64,000 bases of DNA from Pseudomonas duriflava (GTDB taxonomy: Bacteria > Pseudomonadota > Gammaproteobacteria > Pseudomonadales > Pseudomonadaceae): positions 62,001-126,000 of the forward strand of contig NZ_VLKY01000010.1 of assembly GCF_007830155.1 (NCBI RefSeq), in the 5' to 3' direction. The notes under the pieces are model-generated. The model was not told the DNA's origin. It saw only the letters and a program-made list of their open reading frames with translations, and did no database searches. The translations under genes and the position numbers were made by a program. Positions within the stretch are counted from its first letter, which is position 1. Each line of letters opens with the position of its first letter. Below, in pieces: positions 9,198 to 18,600 of this stretch.

Positions 9198-10042
9198 CGG
9201 GCCTCCAACGGCTTCTGGTAAACAATCGCTTCGGGAAACTTGCGTACGTTGAACAAGGACGAAATCCGGCTCATGGATTCCGAGTGCCCCAGGCAGATCA
9301 TTCCACCGGGGTTGAGCGCATCGAAAAATGTGTCGGCTGCTTGCCGGCGCGAGAGATCGTCAAAGTAGATCAGCAGGTTGCGGCAAAAAATGATGTCGAA
9401 CCCTTTGTAGGCTTTTACATCGCTGGCGCTCATCAGGTTTACCCGGCTGAATTCAACGCTCTGGCGTATATCATCGATCAGCTGGTAATCCCCGTTTTTC
9501 TGGCGCGTGAAATACTTCTCCAGCAGCGCAAGCGGCAGGTTATGCACCGAGCGCGGGCTATAAAGCCCCCGTTTGGCCCGCTCCAGAATGTTGGTATCGA
9601 TATCCGATGCGAACAGCTCGACATCCCATTCTTCGATGCCCTTCCAGTACTCCAAGAGATACATGGCAATGGAATAAGGCTCTTCGCCGGAAGAAGACGG
9701 CATGGACCAGATCCGAATGGGCTCAGAGTCGGTTTTGCGCCTGGTCACTTCTTCAAGCATGTGCGTAACCAGGCACTTGAGCTGGTACTCCTCGCGAAAG
9801 AAGTAGGTTTCGTTCACGGTCATGGCATTGACCAGTGATTGAAGCTCATCACCCGAGGTTTGAAAGCGCAGGTTTACAAAATAGTTGCGAAAGTTACCGG
9901 CAGCAGTCATTTCGATACGCTCAACCAGGCGCTTGTCCACGAAATAACGCTTCGAATCATCAAAGTGGATGCCGGTCTTGCGGTAGAAAAATTCGCGAAA
10001 CTTAACGAAGTCTTCTTGGGTAATAGCAGGTGTCTGGCTCAC
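9194..10042 (-). CDS. cheR: chemoreceptor glutamate methyltransferase CheR
   Basis: A 282-residue S-adenosylmethionine-dependent methyltransferase that adds methyl groups to receptor glutamates. The small helical N-terminal domain (about 1-75) is followed by the SAM-binding loop IWSMPSSSGEEPYSIAM near residue 105 and the FCRNLLIYFD motif near 225. The usual AGC before SSGEEP is replaced by MPS, a mild variation. I chose the GTG at 10042, which overlaps the stop of the HEAT gene as GTGA. A longer frame would run 28 residues back into that gene with no family match. It pairs with CheB of the same operon for adaptation of the receptors. Confidence 0.9.
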   Translation of the reverse strand: MSQTPAITQEDFVKFREFFYRKTGIHFDDSKRYFVDKRLVERIEMTAAGNFRNYFVNLRFQTSGDELQSLVNAMTVNETYFFREEYQLKCLVTHMLEEVTRRKTDSEPIRIWSMPSSSGEEPYSIAMYLLEYWKGIEEWDVELFASDIDTNILERAKRGLYSPRSVHNLPLALLEKYFTRQKNGDYQLIDDIRQSVEFSRVNLMSASDVKAYKGFDIIFCRNLLIYFDDLSRRQAADTFFDALNPGGMICLGHSESMSRISSLFNVRKFPEAIVYQKPLEAR

Positions 10043-10662
10043 AGAGACGATTCTCCGCGTAGCCGCTTGATCGCCAGGTCGACGACGAAGCGCAGGTAGT
10101 CCTCGTTGGGGAAACGCTCCAGACACAGCTCAAGCGCTGGCACGGCCCGCTCAGTGCCCAATTCACACAGGAGATCTACAGCGCAGGCGCATACGTTGAG
10201 GTGAGAATCGTGCTCAAGCAGGTCGATCAGCCACAGCTCCACATCGGGATGCTTGAGTGACTCCAGAATACCGACGGCCAGGATGCGTACATCCGCATCG
10301 TAATCCTGCAAGGCGTCCTGGATGAGAGCGGGATGTTGGGAACCCGCTGTTTTCAGGGCCTCGATGGCATCGTTGCGCAGGGCGGCGTCTTCACTGCGCA
10401 GGCAATCGATCAGGGCTGTTACCGCCGTGACATCGGCAATCGCTGCCAGGCTGGTAATAAGTGCCTCGCGCACAGAGGATTCGGACTCTTCTTCCAAGCG
10501 CTCAACCAGCGCCGTACTCCCCCCGGGCGCGTCTACTAAGCCCCGGGCAGCAAGACGGCGCGCAGCCGCTTCCGGGTTATGTAAGGCATCGAACAGCGCT
10601 TGGAATCCGGCTGGCTGATCATCGCCCTGGTGTTCGAGGAGAGTGTTACGAATGAGCGGCAT
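10039..10662 (-). CDS. HEAT-repeat protein of the chemosensory operon
   Basis: A 207-residue all-helical protein with repeated units of about 30 residues, for example DCLRSEDAALRNDAIEALK, then DALQDYDADVRILAVGILES, then LLEHDSHLNVCACAVDLLCE. These fit HEAT or PBS-lyase-like repeats. The DVR and NVC turns are typical. There is no enzymatic motif, signal peptide or membrane segment. I chose the ATG at 10662, which overlaps the end of cheB by 17 bases; the longer frame lies wholly inside cheB. Proteins of this kind usually act as binding scaffolds. Its place between CheR and CheB matches an unnamed gene of V. cholerae cluster I and suggests an array or adaptation role (inference). Confidence 0.75.
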   Translation of the reverse strand: MPLIRNTLLEHQGDDQPAGFQALFDALHNPEAAARRLAARGLVDAPGGSTALVERLEEESESSVREALITSLAAIADVTAVTALIDCLRSEDAALRNDAIEALKTAGSQHPALIQDALQDYDADVRILAVGILESLKHPDVELWLIDLLEHDSHLNVCACAVDLLCELGTERAVPALELCLERFPNEDYLRFVVDLAIKRLRGESSL

Positions 10663-11761
10663 GACGGGGTACTCGTGAAGAAGTAATGGATTTGCCGCTG
10701 CCCCATCGAATGAGTGTTGCAGCCATTTCAGTACAAGCCATGATTTCGGTAGCACCGCCTCGGCGGATCAGCTCAGCCGGCATACCAAACACCACAGACG
10801 ACTCCTTTGACTCAGCCAGGGTGCGACCGCCGCGGCGCTTGAGTTCGGCCATTTCATCCGCACCGTCGTAGCCCATGCCGGTCAGCATTACGCCGATCAA
10901 CTGACTGGGCAGGAAATGTTGCATGGCGGTTTCCACCATCAGGCTGACAGAGGGATGCCAGAGATAGGCCTTGTTTTCCGGTTTAGGGATCGCATACGGC
11001 CTGCCCGCACGGCGGCTGATGCAGATATCGCTACCCCCCATGCCTACATAAGCCCTTCCCGGTTCGAGGGGCATGGGCTTACTGACCTCTACCACGGTAA
11101 GCGCGCAGGTGTTGTTCATTCGCTCGGCAAAGGCACGGGTGAAATTGGCTGGCATGTGCTGAGCGATTACGAGTGGCCAGGGATAGCTGGCCGGCAGCTT
11201 GGGCAGGATCTCTTCCAGAGTACGAGGGCCGCCGGTAGACGAGCCAATCAGCACCAACCCTTCGCCCTGGTCCGTAGGCATCTCTACAAGTTTTTCCACC
11301 GGCTCTGGTTCGCCCCGAGACGGGGTCGGCGCTGCTGGCGTAGCCCGTAGCTTGCCTGCTTTTTTAAGCTGAGCACTGGCCGCTGCACGTACTTTTGCGA
11401 CCAGACTGTCACGCACCTGATCAATATTGAGCGAGATTGTGCCGCCCGGCTTAGGAAAAAAGTCCACTGCGCCCAGCGCCAACGCTTCAAGCGAAGCGAT
11501 AGCGCCCTGCTCGGTCAATGATGAAAACATCACGACCGAACGGGGCTGCTCTGCCATGAGCATGGAAAGCGCAGTCAGCCCATCCATTTCCGGCATGTTG
11601 ATATCCAGGGTGATGACGTCCGGATCGAACTGGCGGGCCAGCTCGATTGCTTCCAGGCCATTGCGGGCCATTTCAAGTTCGAAGTCGCCTTCGGCCTCGA
11701 ATATCTTCTGCAGATGGCGACGCATCAAAGCGGAGTCATCGACGATAAGCAGACGAATCAT
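10646..11761 (-). CDS. cheB: chemoreceptor glutamate methylesterase/deamidase CheB
   Basis: A 371-residue protein with an N-terminal receiver domain (LIVDDSALM, phosphoacceptor in VITLDINMPEMDG near residue 55, lysine in FFPKPGG), a linker of about 40 residues rich in alanine and proline, and a C-terminal methylesterase. The catalytic triad is visible as the serine in IGSSTGGP, the histidine in IAQHMP and the aspartate in MLTGMGYDGA. It removes receptor methyl groups when phosphorylated by CheA. The start is the ATG at 11761. The tail after residue 350 (SSRVPRHAAHS) is unconserved and overlaps the HEAT gene. Confidence 0.93.
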   Translation of the reverse strand: MIRLLIVDDSALMRRHLQKIFEAEGDFELEMARNGLEAIELARQFDPDVITLDINMPEMDGLTALSMLMAEQPRSVVMFSSLTEQGAIASLEALALGAVDFFPKPGGTISLNIDQVRDSLVAKVRAAASAQLKKAGKLRATPAAPTPSRGEPEPVEKLVEMPTDQGEGLVLIGSSTGGPRTLEEILPKLPASYPWPLVIAQHMPANFTRAFAERMNNTCALTVVEVSKPMPLEPGRAYVGMGGSDICISRRAGRPYAIPKPENKAYLWHPSVSLMVETAMQHFLPSQLIGVMLTGMGYDGADEMAELKRRGGRTLAESKESSVVFGMPAELIRRGGATEIMACTEMAATLIRWGSGKSITSSRVPRHAAHS

Positions 11762-11779
11762 GACGGCAGCACCCTTCCC

Positions 11780-13327
11780 TTACGCGACGCTCGACAGCGC
11801 GTCGAGCTCCTGCTCGCCTAGCAGCTGACGCGGCTCAACGAGCTGGATCATGCGCTTCTGCTTGGGCAGATTTGCCACGCGGCCGAACAGGCGCTGCTGC
11901 TCGACTGACAGAGCGGGCGCCGGTTCGATCAACGTACGGGCGATCTTCAACACCTCAGCTACCGAGTCCACGATAAAGCCGGTGCGCAAGTCATTGATGA
12001 CAAACACCATAATGCGCTGGCGATCGTTGTTCTCGATGCTCGGCAGACCGAAGCGGCGACGCTGGTCAATCACCGGCAGTACAACACCGCGCAGGTTCAT
12101 CACCCCCTCGACAAAGGACGGCGCCTTTGGAACGTGGGTCAAGTTTTCCGGAACGCGAACGATCTCCTGAACGCTATCGATAGGCACGCCGAACTCTTCG
12201 TTACCCAAGCGAAACACCACCAGCTGTTCTTCGTCATCGTCATTATCGTTATCGATTTGATCCAGCACTTCATCGTTCACGCTGGTCTCCTTTTCGGTCG
12301 TAGTCAAAACGGTTTGTACCGCCTGATGCTGGAACAGGCGCTCGGCGGAAATCACCGACACCAGGCGCTTGCCGTTCTGCAATCGGCACAAACCGGTGAG
12401 CTCGCCCATGTTCTGATCACGCGCCAGCATTGGCGGTATGGGTTCGACTTGGCTGGTCGGCACACGCAGCACTTCGTTGACGCTGTCGAGAATAATCCCA
12501 ACCGAGACGCCAGCCAGGCTTACCACCAGAATCCGGCTGCGCTCGTCGGTTTCCTGGCTTGGCAGATAAAACATCTCCCGCAATGACACCAGCGGCAGCA
12601 AACGCTGGCGCAGGGTCATCACACCACGCACATGCGAAGCTGACTTGGGTACGGATACGATGTGCTCAGGAACCTGGACGATTTCCTGTACATCCTCGAT
12701 GGCCATACCGTACTCCTGGCCGTCTACGGTAAAGCTGACCAGCTGCAGCTCGTCGCTGTCCTCTTCGTCCGTCTCGTCAGGCAGGGCACTCAGGCCGCTG
12801 GCTACCGCTGCACGCTGAAGCAGGCTGCTCTCGCTAAAGCTGTCACGGATCAGCGCAGCGAAATCCAGGATCATCACAAGCTCGTGACCACCCACCTGCT
12901 TGAGCAAACCAGTCAAAAGCGTGGTGTTGATCGTGGCTTGCACATTACTGACCGGCTCGACCTGCTCTTCTTCCACCATGATCACGCTGGCTACGCGATC
13001 GACCACAAACCCCAGGGGTTGCCCCAGGTTGAGCACGATCGCCCGTGTCGAGTCATCCGCCTCACGGGTGTCCATATTGAACAAAGTCCGCAGGCAGATA
13101 ATGGGCAGTACATTGCCGCGCAGGTTCGCCAGCCCATTAAGGGCGGGCGGCGTCAGCGGTACGCGGATCACCTCGGGTACACGAATGATCTCCTGTACCG
13201 GAAGCATCTCAACCGCAAACACTTCCTGCCCTACGGTAAACGTCACGAACTGACGGCCCTGGGCCAGGTCCTCATCGTCGCCCTCGCTGTAAACAGCGGG
13301 ACTGTTATTTATAGTTGCTTGAGTCAT
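11780..13327 (-). CDS. cheW: coupling protein with three tandem CheW domains
   Basis: A 515-residue protein containing three complete CheW domains: about residues 25-165 (QFVTFTVGQEVFAVEML, then LANLRGNVLPII), 195-335 (LQLVSFTVDGQEYGMAIEDV, then VMTLRQRLLPLV) and 370-505 (QLVVFRLGNEEFGVPIDSV, then VMNLRGVVLPVI). Ordinary CheW is about 160 residues with one domain. Acidic linkers separate the copies. CheW joins receptors and CheA in the array. A three-domain form could bridge several receptor or kinase sites. I chose the ATG at 13327, six bases after a GAGGGG sequence, over the adjacent GTG. It lies 23 bases after the soluble receptor gene. Confidence 0.9.
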   Translation of the reverse strand: MTQATINNSPAVYSEGDDEDLAQGRQFVTFTVGQEVFAVEMLPVQEIIRVPEVIRVPLTPPALNGLANLRGNVLPIICLRTLFNMDTREADDSTRAIVLNLGQPLGFVVDRVASVIMVEEEQVEPVSNVQATINTTLLTGLLKQVGGHELVMILDFAALIRDSFSESSLLQRAAVASGLSALPDETDEEDSDELQLVSFTVDGQEYGMAIEDVQEIVQVPEHIVSVPKSASHVRGVMTLRQRLLPLVSLREMFYLPSQETDERSRILVVSLAGVSVGIILDSVNEVLRVPTSQVEPIPPMLARDQNMGELTGLCRLQNGKRLVSVISAERLFQHQAVQTVLTTTEKETSVNDEVLDQIDNDNDDDEEQLVVFRLGNEEFGVPIDSVQEIVRVPENLTHVPKAPSFVEGVMNLRGVVLPVIDQRRRFGLPSIENNDRQRIMVFVINDLRTGFIVDSVAEVLKIARTLIEPAPALSVEQQRLFGRVANLPKQKRMIQLVEPRQLLGEQELDALSSVA

Positions 13328-13350
13328 CACAATCCCCTCACTTCAGGGAC

Positions 13351-15261
13351 TTAGGCGCTTTGCAGCTCGTCAGCCAGGGAGGCAATCTCTTCGATGGCAG
13401 CCGATAGTTCTTCGGCCCCCTGAGACTGTTGCTTGGCTGCGGCAGCGGCTTCCTGAGCGGCATGCTCGGCTTCCTGGGCAGCTGCGGAAATCTGCTCGAT
13501 ACCGGCCTTTACCTGAGCGATGCTGGCACCGATCTCTTCGGCGGATTTGAGGATATCGGAGGAGCCGACTTCGACACTGGCAATATCACCAGCCATGCTG
13601 TCCAGGTTGCGCGTAATAGCGGTGGCCTTCTGGGTCTCGGCCAAGGCAGCGCTGATAATTTCCTCCAGGTCGCGGCCTACTACACCGATCTGATCCTGAA
13701 CCGCCTTTACCAAGTCCTTAATACGATCAGCGTTTTCAGCTGAGTCATGGGCCAGGTTGCGGATATCAGTAGCAACGACCACAAACCCCTTGCCGAACTC
13801 GCCGGCACGAGCCGCTTCAATCGAGCCGTTCACAGCCAGCATGTTGGTCTGTACGGAAACGGTAGTAATTGCGTCGACGATCTTGTCGATTCGACGAGAG
13901 ATCAGCTCCAGGTCTTTTATCTGGCTCAAGCTGGCACGGGTCGCTTCAACCGAGGACGTCACGCCATTGACCATGGCTTCGATGCTGGTTGAGTTGGCAC
14001 TCATCAATGTCTTGATGACAGTAGCTTTTTCCAGACTGGCCGTCGCACGGCCTTGGGCCAGCTCCAACCCTTTTTCAATTTGAGTGACCGCTGCGGCAGA
14101 CTCTTCGGTCGCAGCGGCCTGAGTTTGTGCACCCTGGCGAATCTGGTCGATCACCTGAGAAATCTGGCTAGAGGCACGGTTGATTTCCTGTACGGCAGAT
14201 GACAGCTCTTCCGCAGCAGAGGCTACTTCCTCAGCGCTCTTGCTGACATCCGTAGAAGTTTTCAGCTCTTCCGCCAATTCAGAGAGGCTTTGAGACGCCT
14301 GTTCGCACTCCGCCAGCGCCTGGGCCTGTTCGTCTACGGTTTTGGCAGACTCTTCAGCCGCTGCGGACTGTTGTTCGGCAGCCGAGGCGATAGAATCCGC
14401 GCCACGCAAGGCCTGTTGAGCGGCAGCGCCGCTCTGCACAGCACCTGCGGCGATATCTTGGGCACCCTTTACAATCTCAACGCAGTCCAGGCGGATTTGC
14501 TCGAGTTGCTGGGTGATGGTGCCGCCCTTTTCAACTTCGCTCTGGATAGTTTCGGCGGAGCGGTTTATACCCTGAGCAATGCTTTCTACGTCGTGCTGGA
14601 TCTTGCCAACCATGTCGGAGATCTGCTTTGCGCTTTTCTCAGAGGTTTCAGCCAGGGTACGCACTTCATCGGCCACTACGGCAAAGCCCTTGCCATGCTT
14701 GCCGGCACGGGCGGCTTCGATGGCGGCGTTTAGCGCCAGCAGGTTGGTCTGATCAGCAATACGGCCAACGGCCTTGACGATCTCACCAATATTGGCGGCT
14801 TGCTGCTTGAGCTCGCCTACGCGCTCAACCGATCCGGCCTGGCGCTCGGCAGCAATACCAACATTAGCGATTAACGCCGTCACATCATCGTTAACCGTAG
14901 CGGCCAAACGCTGCATGGCCTCTGACTTCTCCTGGGCGAGTGCCGCGCTCTGCTGCTGCAGTTCGATGGAGCGGCCTACGATTTCAAATGCCTTAAGCGA
15001 TTGCTGAGCGGCACCGGAGGCTTCTTCCGCCCCACTGGCGATCTGGTCGGCTGCCCGCTTGAGCTCTTCCGCTGCAGAAGCAGCTTCGTTCACACCGGTG
15101 GACAGCTGATTGGTTGCGGCGGCAATACGTTCGGCGGCCTGCTGCTGCTTGGCCATGGTACGGGCACGCTTGCGCTGTGCTTCGGCATCGCGGGCAACAG
15201 TGCGGGAAACGACTTTTTCAGCCGCGGTAGAAGGCGTGGTGGGTTTCTTGACCAGAGCCAT
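13351..15261 (-). CDS. soluble chemoreceptor with two signalling domains (DosM-like)
   Basis: A 636-residue methyl-accepting protein with no membrane segment or recognisable sensor domain. It is almost wholly coiled coil, rich in alanine, glutamate and glutamine. It has two separate signalling tips: [20 protein letters not shown] near residue 190 and [20 protein letters not shown] near residue 485, each within its own long helical hairpin. The second tip departs from the consensus (VNGS for LNAA). In V. cholerae a receptor with two signalling domains, DosM, stabilises cytoplasmic arrays, and its gene also sits next to cheW. I chose the ATG at 15261 with GAGGA upstream over a TTG five codons earlier. 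It is the first gene of the operon. Confidence 0.85.
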   Translation of the reverse strand: MALVKKPTTPSTAAEKVVSRTVARDAEAQRKRARTMAKQQQAAERIAAATNQLSTGVNEAASAAEELKRAADQIASGAEEASGAAQQSLKAFEIVGRSIELQQQSAALAQEKSEAMQRLAATVNDDVTALIANVGIAAERQAGSVERVGELKQQAANIGEIVKAVGRIADQTNLLALNAAIEAARAGKHGKGFAVVADEVRTLAETSEKSAKQISDMVGKIQHDVESIAQGINRSAETIQSEVEKGGTITQQLEQIRLDCVEIVKGAQDIAAGAVQSGAAAQQALRGADSIASAAEQQSAAAEESAKTVDEQAQALAECEQASQSLSELAEELKTSTDVSKSAEEVASAAEELSSAVQEINRASSQISQVIDQIRQGAQTQAAATEESAAAVTQIEKGLELAQGRATASLEKATVIKTLMSANSTSIEAMVNGVTSSVEATRASLSQIKDLELISRRIDKIVDAITTVSVQTNMLAVNGSIEAARAGEFGKGFVVVATDIRNLAHDSAENADRIKDLVKAVQDQIGVVGRDLEEIISAALAETQKATAITRNLDSMAGDIASVEVGSSDILKSAEEIGASIAQVKAGIEQISAAAQEAEHAAQEAAAAAKQQSQGAEELSAAIEEIASLADELQSA

Positions 15262-15603
15262 GAAGGACTTCCTCAACTACGAACGATGGTTTCAAAATGG
15301 ATGCGTAACGCAGCTGAGTGGCGTTTGACTCCTCCAAAGCATGCGGCCTGACTGATGCAGGCCGAAACACTCCGGTCGCCTGACATCCACGGCAGGAATA
15401 TTTAAGCGTCGTTACACAAGAGAAACTATCGGGCGGAGCCTGAGGGAAAACGAGCAGTCTTCTTAGGGAAAAACCTGAGCCACCTAAGGTGAAAAATCGC
15501 TAAAGTTTTATCGAGGCATGCAGAGCGCCAGGTTATGCGCTCAAAAGGATAAAAACAGGCCGCTTGGCTATGCGCGGCCTGTTTTTTTGTGTAGCAGAGG
15601 TAT
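15262..15603. other. intergenic region upstream of the chemosensory operon
   Basis: It holds the terminator described at 15555-15587 and a 7-bp stem-loop (15344-15350 with 15358-15364) in what should be the leader of the receptor mRNA. The promoter of the chemosensory operon must lie here, but I found no convincing box for it, including for the flagellar sigma factor. Confidence 0.5.
15555..15587 (-). terminator. intrinsic terminator, bidirectional in form
   Basis: Perfect 9-bp stem ACAGGCCGC / GCGGCCTGT (15555-15563 with 15574-15582), flanked by A-runs on one side and T-runs on the other, so it can work on both strands. It lies 17 bases after the stop of the GGDEF/EAL gene and is probably the terminator for that minus-strand transcript. 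Confidence 0.85.
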
Positions 15604-18600
15604 CTAAGCCTGTTGCTTGAGGTTTATATGCTTGCTAGCAAATACCGCAGCCGATACCGGGGTACTGATCAGGTAGCCCTGAATCTGATCGCATTTAAGC
15701 CCCTCCAGCAGACGCTGTTGTTCGACTGTCTCAACGCCTTCGGCCACTACCGTCATGTGCAATGCATGCGCCATGTCGATTACGCTGCGGACGATAGCCT
15801 GGTCGGCTTCGTTGGTAATCATCTCGTTCAGAAAGCTTCTATCGATCTTCAATGTATCGGGAACAAACGAGCGCAGACTGCCCAATGTGGCATATCCCGT
15901 TCCGAAATCATCCACAGCAATACGAACCCCCAATGCCTTGAGAGCATTGATGATAATGCCCGACTCGCCTTCAGCGTCGTGCATGATCGACTCGGTCAGT
16001 TCAAGCTCAAGACATGCGGGCGCAACTTTGTGGTACGCCAGCCGCTTGCGTATTTCCTCGACCAATCCCGGCTGCAGTTGCCTGATAGAGAGATTAACAG
16101 CGATGACAAAATGCCCAAGGCCTTGCTTTTGCCACTGCGCTACTTGCGCCAGCGCCTGATCGATACACCAAAGCCCTACGGGCACGATCAACCCGGTTTC
16201 CTCCAGCAAAGGAATGAACCGCAGCGGGCTAACCAGACCATAAACCGGGTGCTGCCAGCGAATCAGTGCTTCCGCACTGCAAATCGACTGGCTACCCAGG
16301 CAGAGCTTGGGTTGGTAGTAAAGCACGAACTCTTTTTGCTCAATGGCGCGGGTAAGGTCAGCTTCGAGCTTTAGCGCATCAAGATTGTTTTCGAGCAATC
16401 CTTTATCAAAAAACTGATAACCGCTGCGCCCTGACTTCTGAACGGCATACACAGCGGCACTGGCACTTCTGATCAGTTGCTCGGCCGTATCGCCATCGGC
16501 TGGAAAACGGGCAATACCAATAGCCGCCGTCAGTTTGACCGCCGCCTCACTGGTCTTGAACTGACTATCCAGGGACTTAAGCAAGGCATCGACAACATGC
16601 TGGCAGTGATTCGATTCGCTTTCCCGGCTGAGTAGAACGGCAAACTCATCGCCGCCCAGACTCGCCAGATAGCCCTGACCATTCAGCGCGTTCTGGAAGC
16701 GTTCAGCCACTTTACCAATTACCTCGTCATAAGCACTCTGCCCCAGGCACTGCTGGATCCACTTATGGCGATCGAGGGTAATCAGCAGAACATGAAAATC
16801 CCGTTCGCCTGCCTCTGCGTGAACACACTGCTCTTCCAACCGTTTTTGAAGCATCAATCGGTTGGGCAGCCCGCAGAGATGATCGTAGTGAGCCGCCGCA
16901 TAGAGCTGGTCCTTATACCGATGCGCCTCGGTCACGTTTTCGGCAATTCCAATGATGCGATAGACCTGCCCTGCCGCATTACGCAGCGGGAACGTACGAT
17001 TACGAATCCACAACGGGTCTCCGTGCCGGTTGAACGAGCGATACTCGGCCTCGGCCTGCTGATGCAGCTGGGTTACCTCATACTGGAAACGCTGTACGAT
17101 TGCTCGATCATCCTCATGCACCAACTCCATCCAGACGCTCATGTCCTCGTACAGGCTATCGGCATCTATACCCCAGGTTTTCTCTAGCGCAGGGCTCACA
17201 TAACTGAGCGTCGCCTGGGCGGTGTCGTATACCCAGAATACATGCGGCAGGAATTCCACCATTTCACGAAACCGTGCCTCACTGGCCTGGAACTGCTCAA
17301 GCAAATCCCGCTGCAGGCTGATATCCATCAGCGAGCCGGCAAACCGGGTGAGCGTATCCTCATCCCATTCGGCCTTGCCGCGTAAGCGGAACCAGTGCCA
17401 GCCATGCGCAGTATCAAGGCGCAACTCGATATCGAATGGCGCTTTGTGTTGCAGATGATCCTGCAAGGCGGAAGACAATATCTGTCGCTCATCCGGATGG
17501 ACATGATCGTCCAGCCAGACGGTAAAGTCGTGGTACGTCTCCAGTGTATCGCCGGTCAATGCCGTGAACCGCTCGGAAACATAAAGTGCCTCATTTTCGG
17601 GCCTCCATTCCCACAGCCCGTCGTTAGATCCCTCATGAGCCAGCCTGAGACGCTGAGCCTGGACTTCTACAGCTGCCTGCAGTTGTGCCCGTTCTGTAAT
17701 GTCTTCGTGCACGACCAATAACTGCTTAGGCTCGGTATCCATCAACAGCGCAAACACGTTGAACCAGCGCAGCTCGCCATTGAGTTCGACGTGATATTCA
17801 AGATTGAAGGGATCACCAGTACCATTCAGGAGTGCCTGGAGGTTATCGTGAAGCGTCCACGCCTGGATAACCCCCCCCTTGGCAGCCGCCCGGCAGAAAT
17901 TGAAATAGCTTTCTCCCTCTTCTGGCCAGGCAACAATACTGCCATGCACGCGGATAAACGTGGACCAGGCTTTGTTCATGGTCAGGACGTGCCCTTTCTC
18001 ATCAAGCACACACAGACGCTGAGGCAAGGCGTCGAGAATGCTGCGCGTGAATACCTCAGCTTCGATCAGGCGACGTTCGCGATCTTTTTGATCCGAAATG
18101 TCCTGCATGCACCCCACCAGCAACCCTGCCGGATGGGCCTGCGGACGTAGCAGGACGCCGGCAAACTGGAAGTCGCGCCATTGCCCAGCCTGCTCCGTAT
18201 CCTGCACCCGCGCCACAACGTTAAGTGTGGCCTTGCCCTCGGTTAGGTCCAGCAGAGCCGCTACAAAGGCCAGGCGATCATCAGGATGCAACTGACGCAA
18301 GAAAACATCCTGATGAAGCCTTCCTTTTTCTTCGGACAGACCAAGCAACTGCATCGCCTGGCTCGACACCAGCAATTCGCGATTGGATAACATGAACTGC
18401 CAATCGGCGAAGCGTCCGATTCCTTGTGTCAGTCGCAGGCGCGCCTCATCTGTCTGGCGCTTCTGAACAGAGGCGACATCTGAAGTAATGTCGCTGAAAA
18501 AGACCGTAATACCGTTTGGCCTCGGGTACGCGCTGATTCGATACCACCGGAAAAAGCAGGCCGAATAAAACTCAAAATGCCGCGGTATGCCCGAGTGCAT

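Noticed and set aside
12134-13354. Plus-strand frames opposite the triple CheW gene
   Set aside because: Shadows of the real gene with no recognisable domains.
15428-15436. GCCCGATAG on the minus strand as a flagellar sigma-factor -10 box
   Set aside because: One base off the expected pattern and no TAAA box at the right distance upstream.
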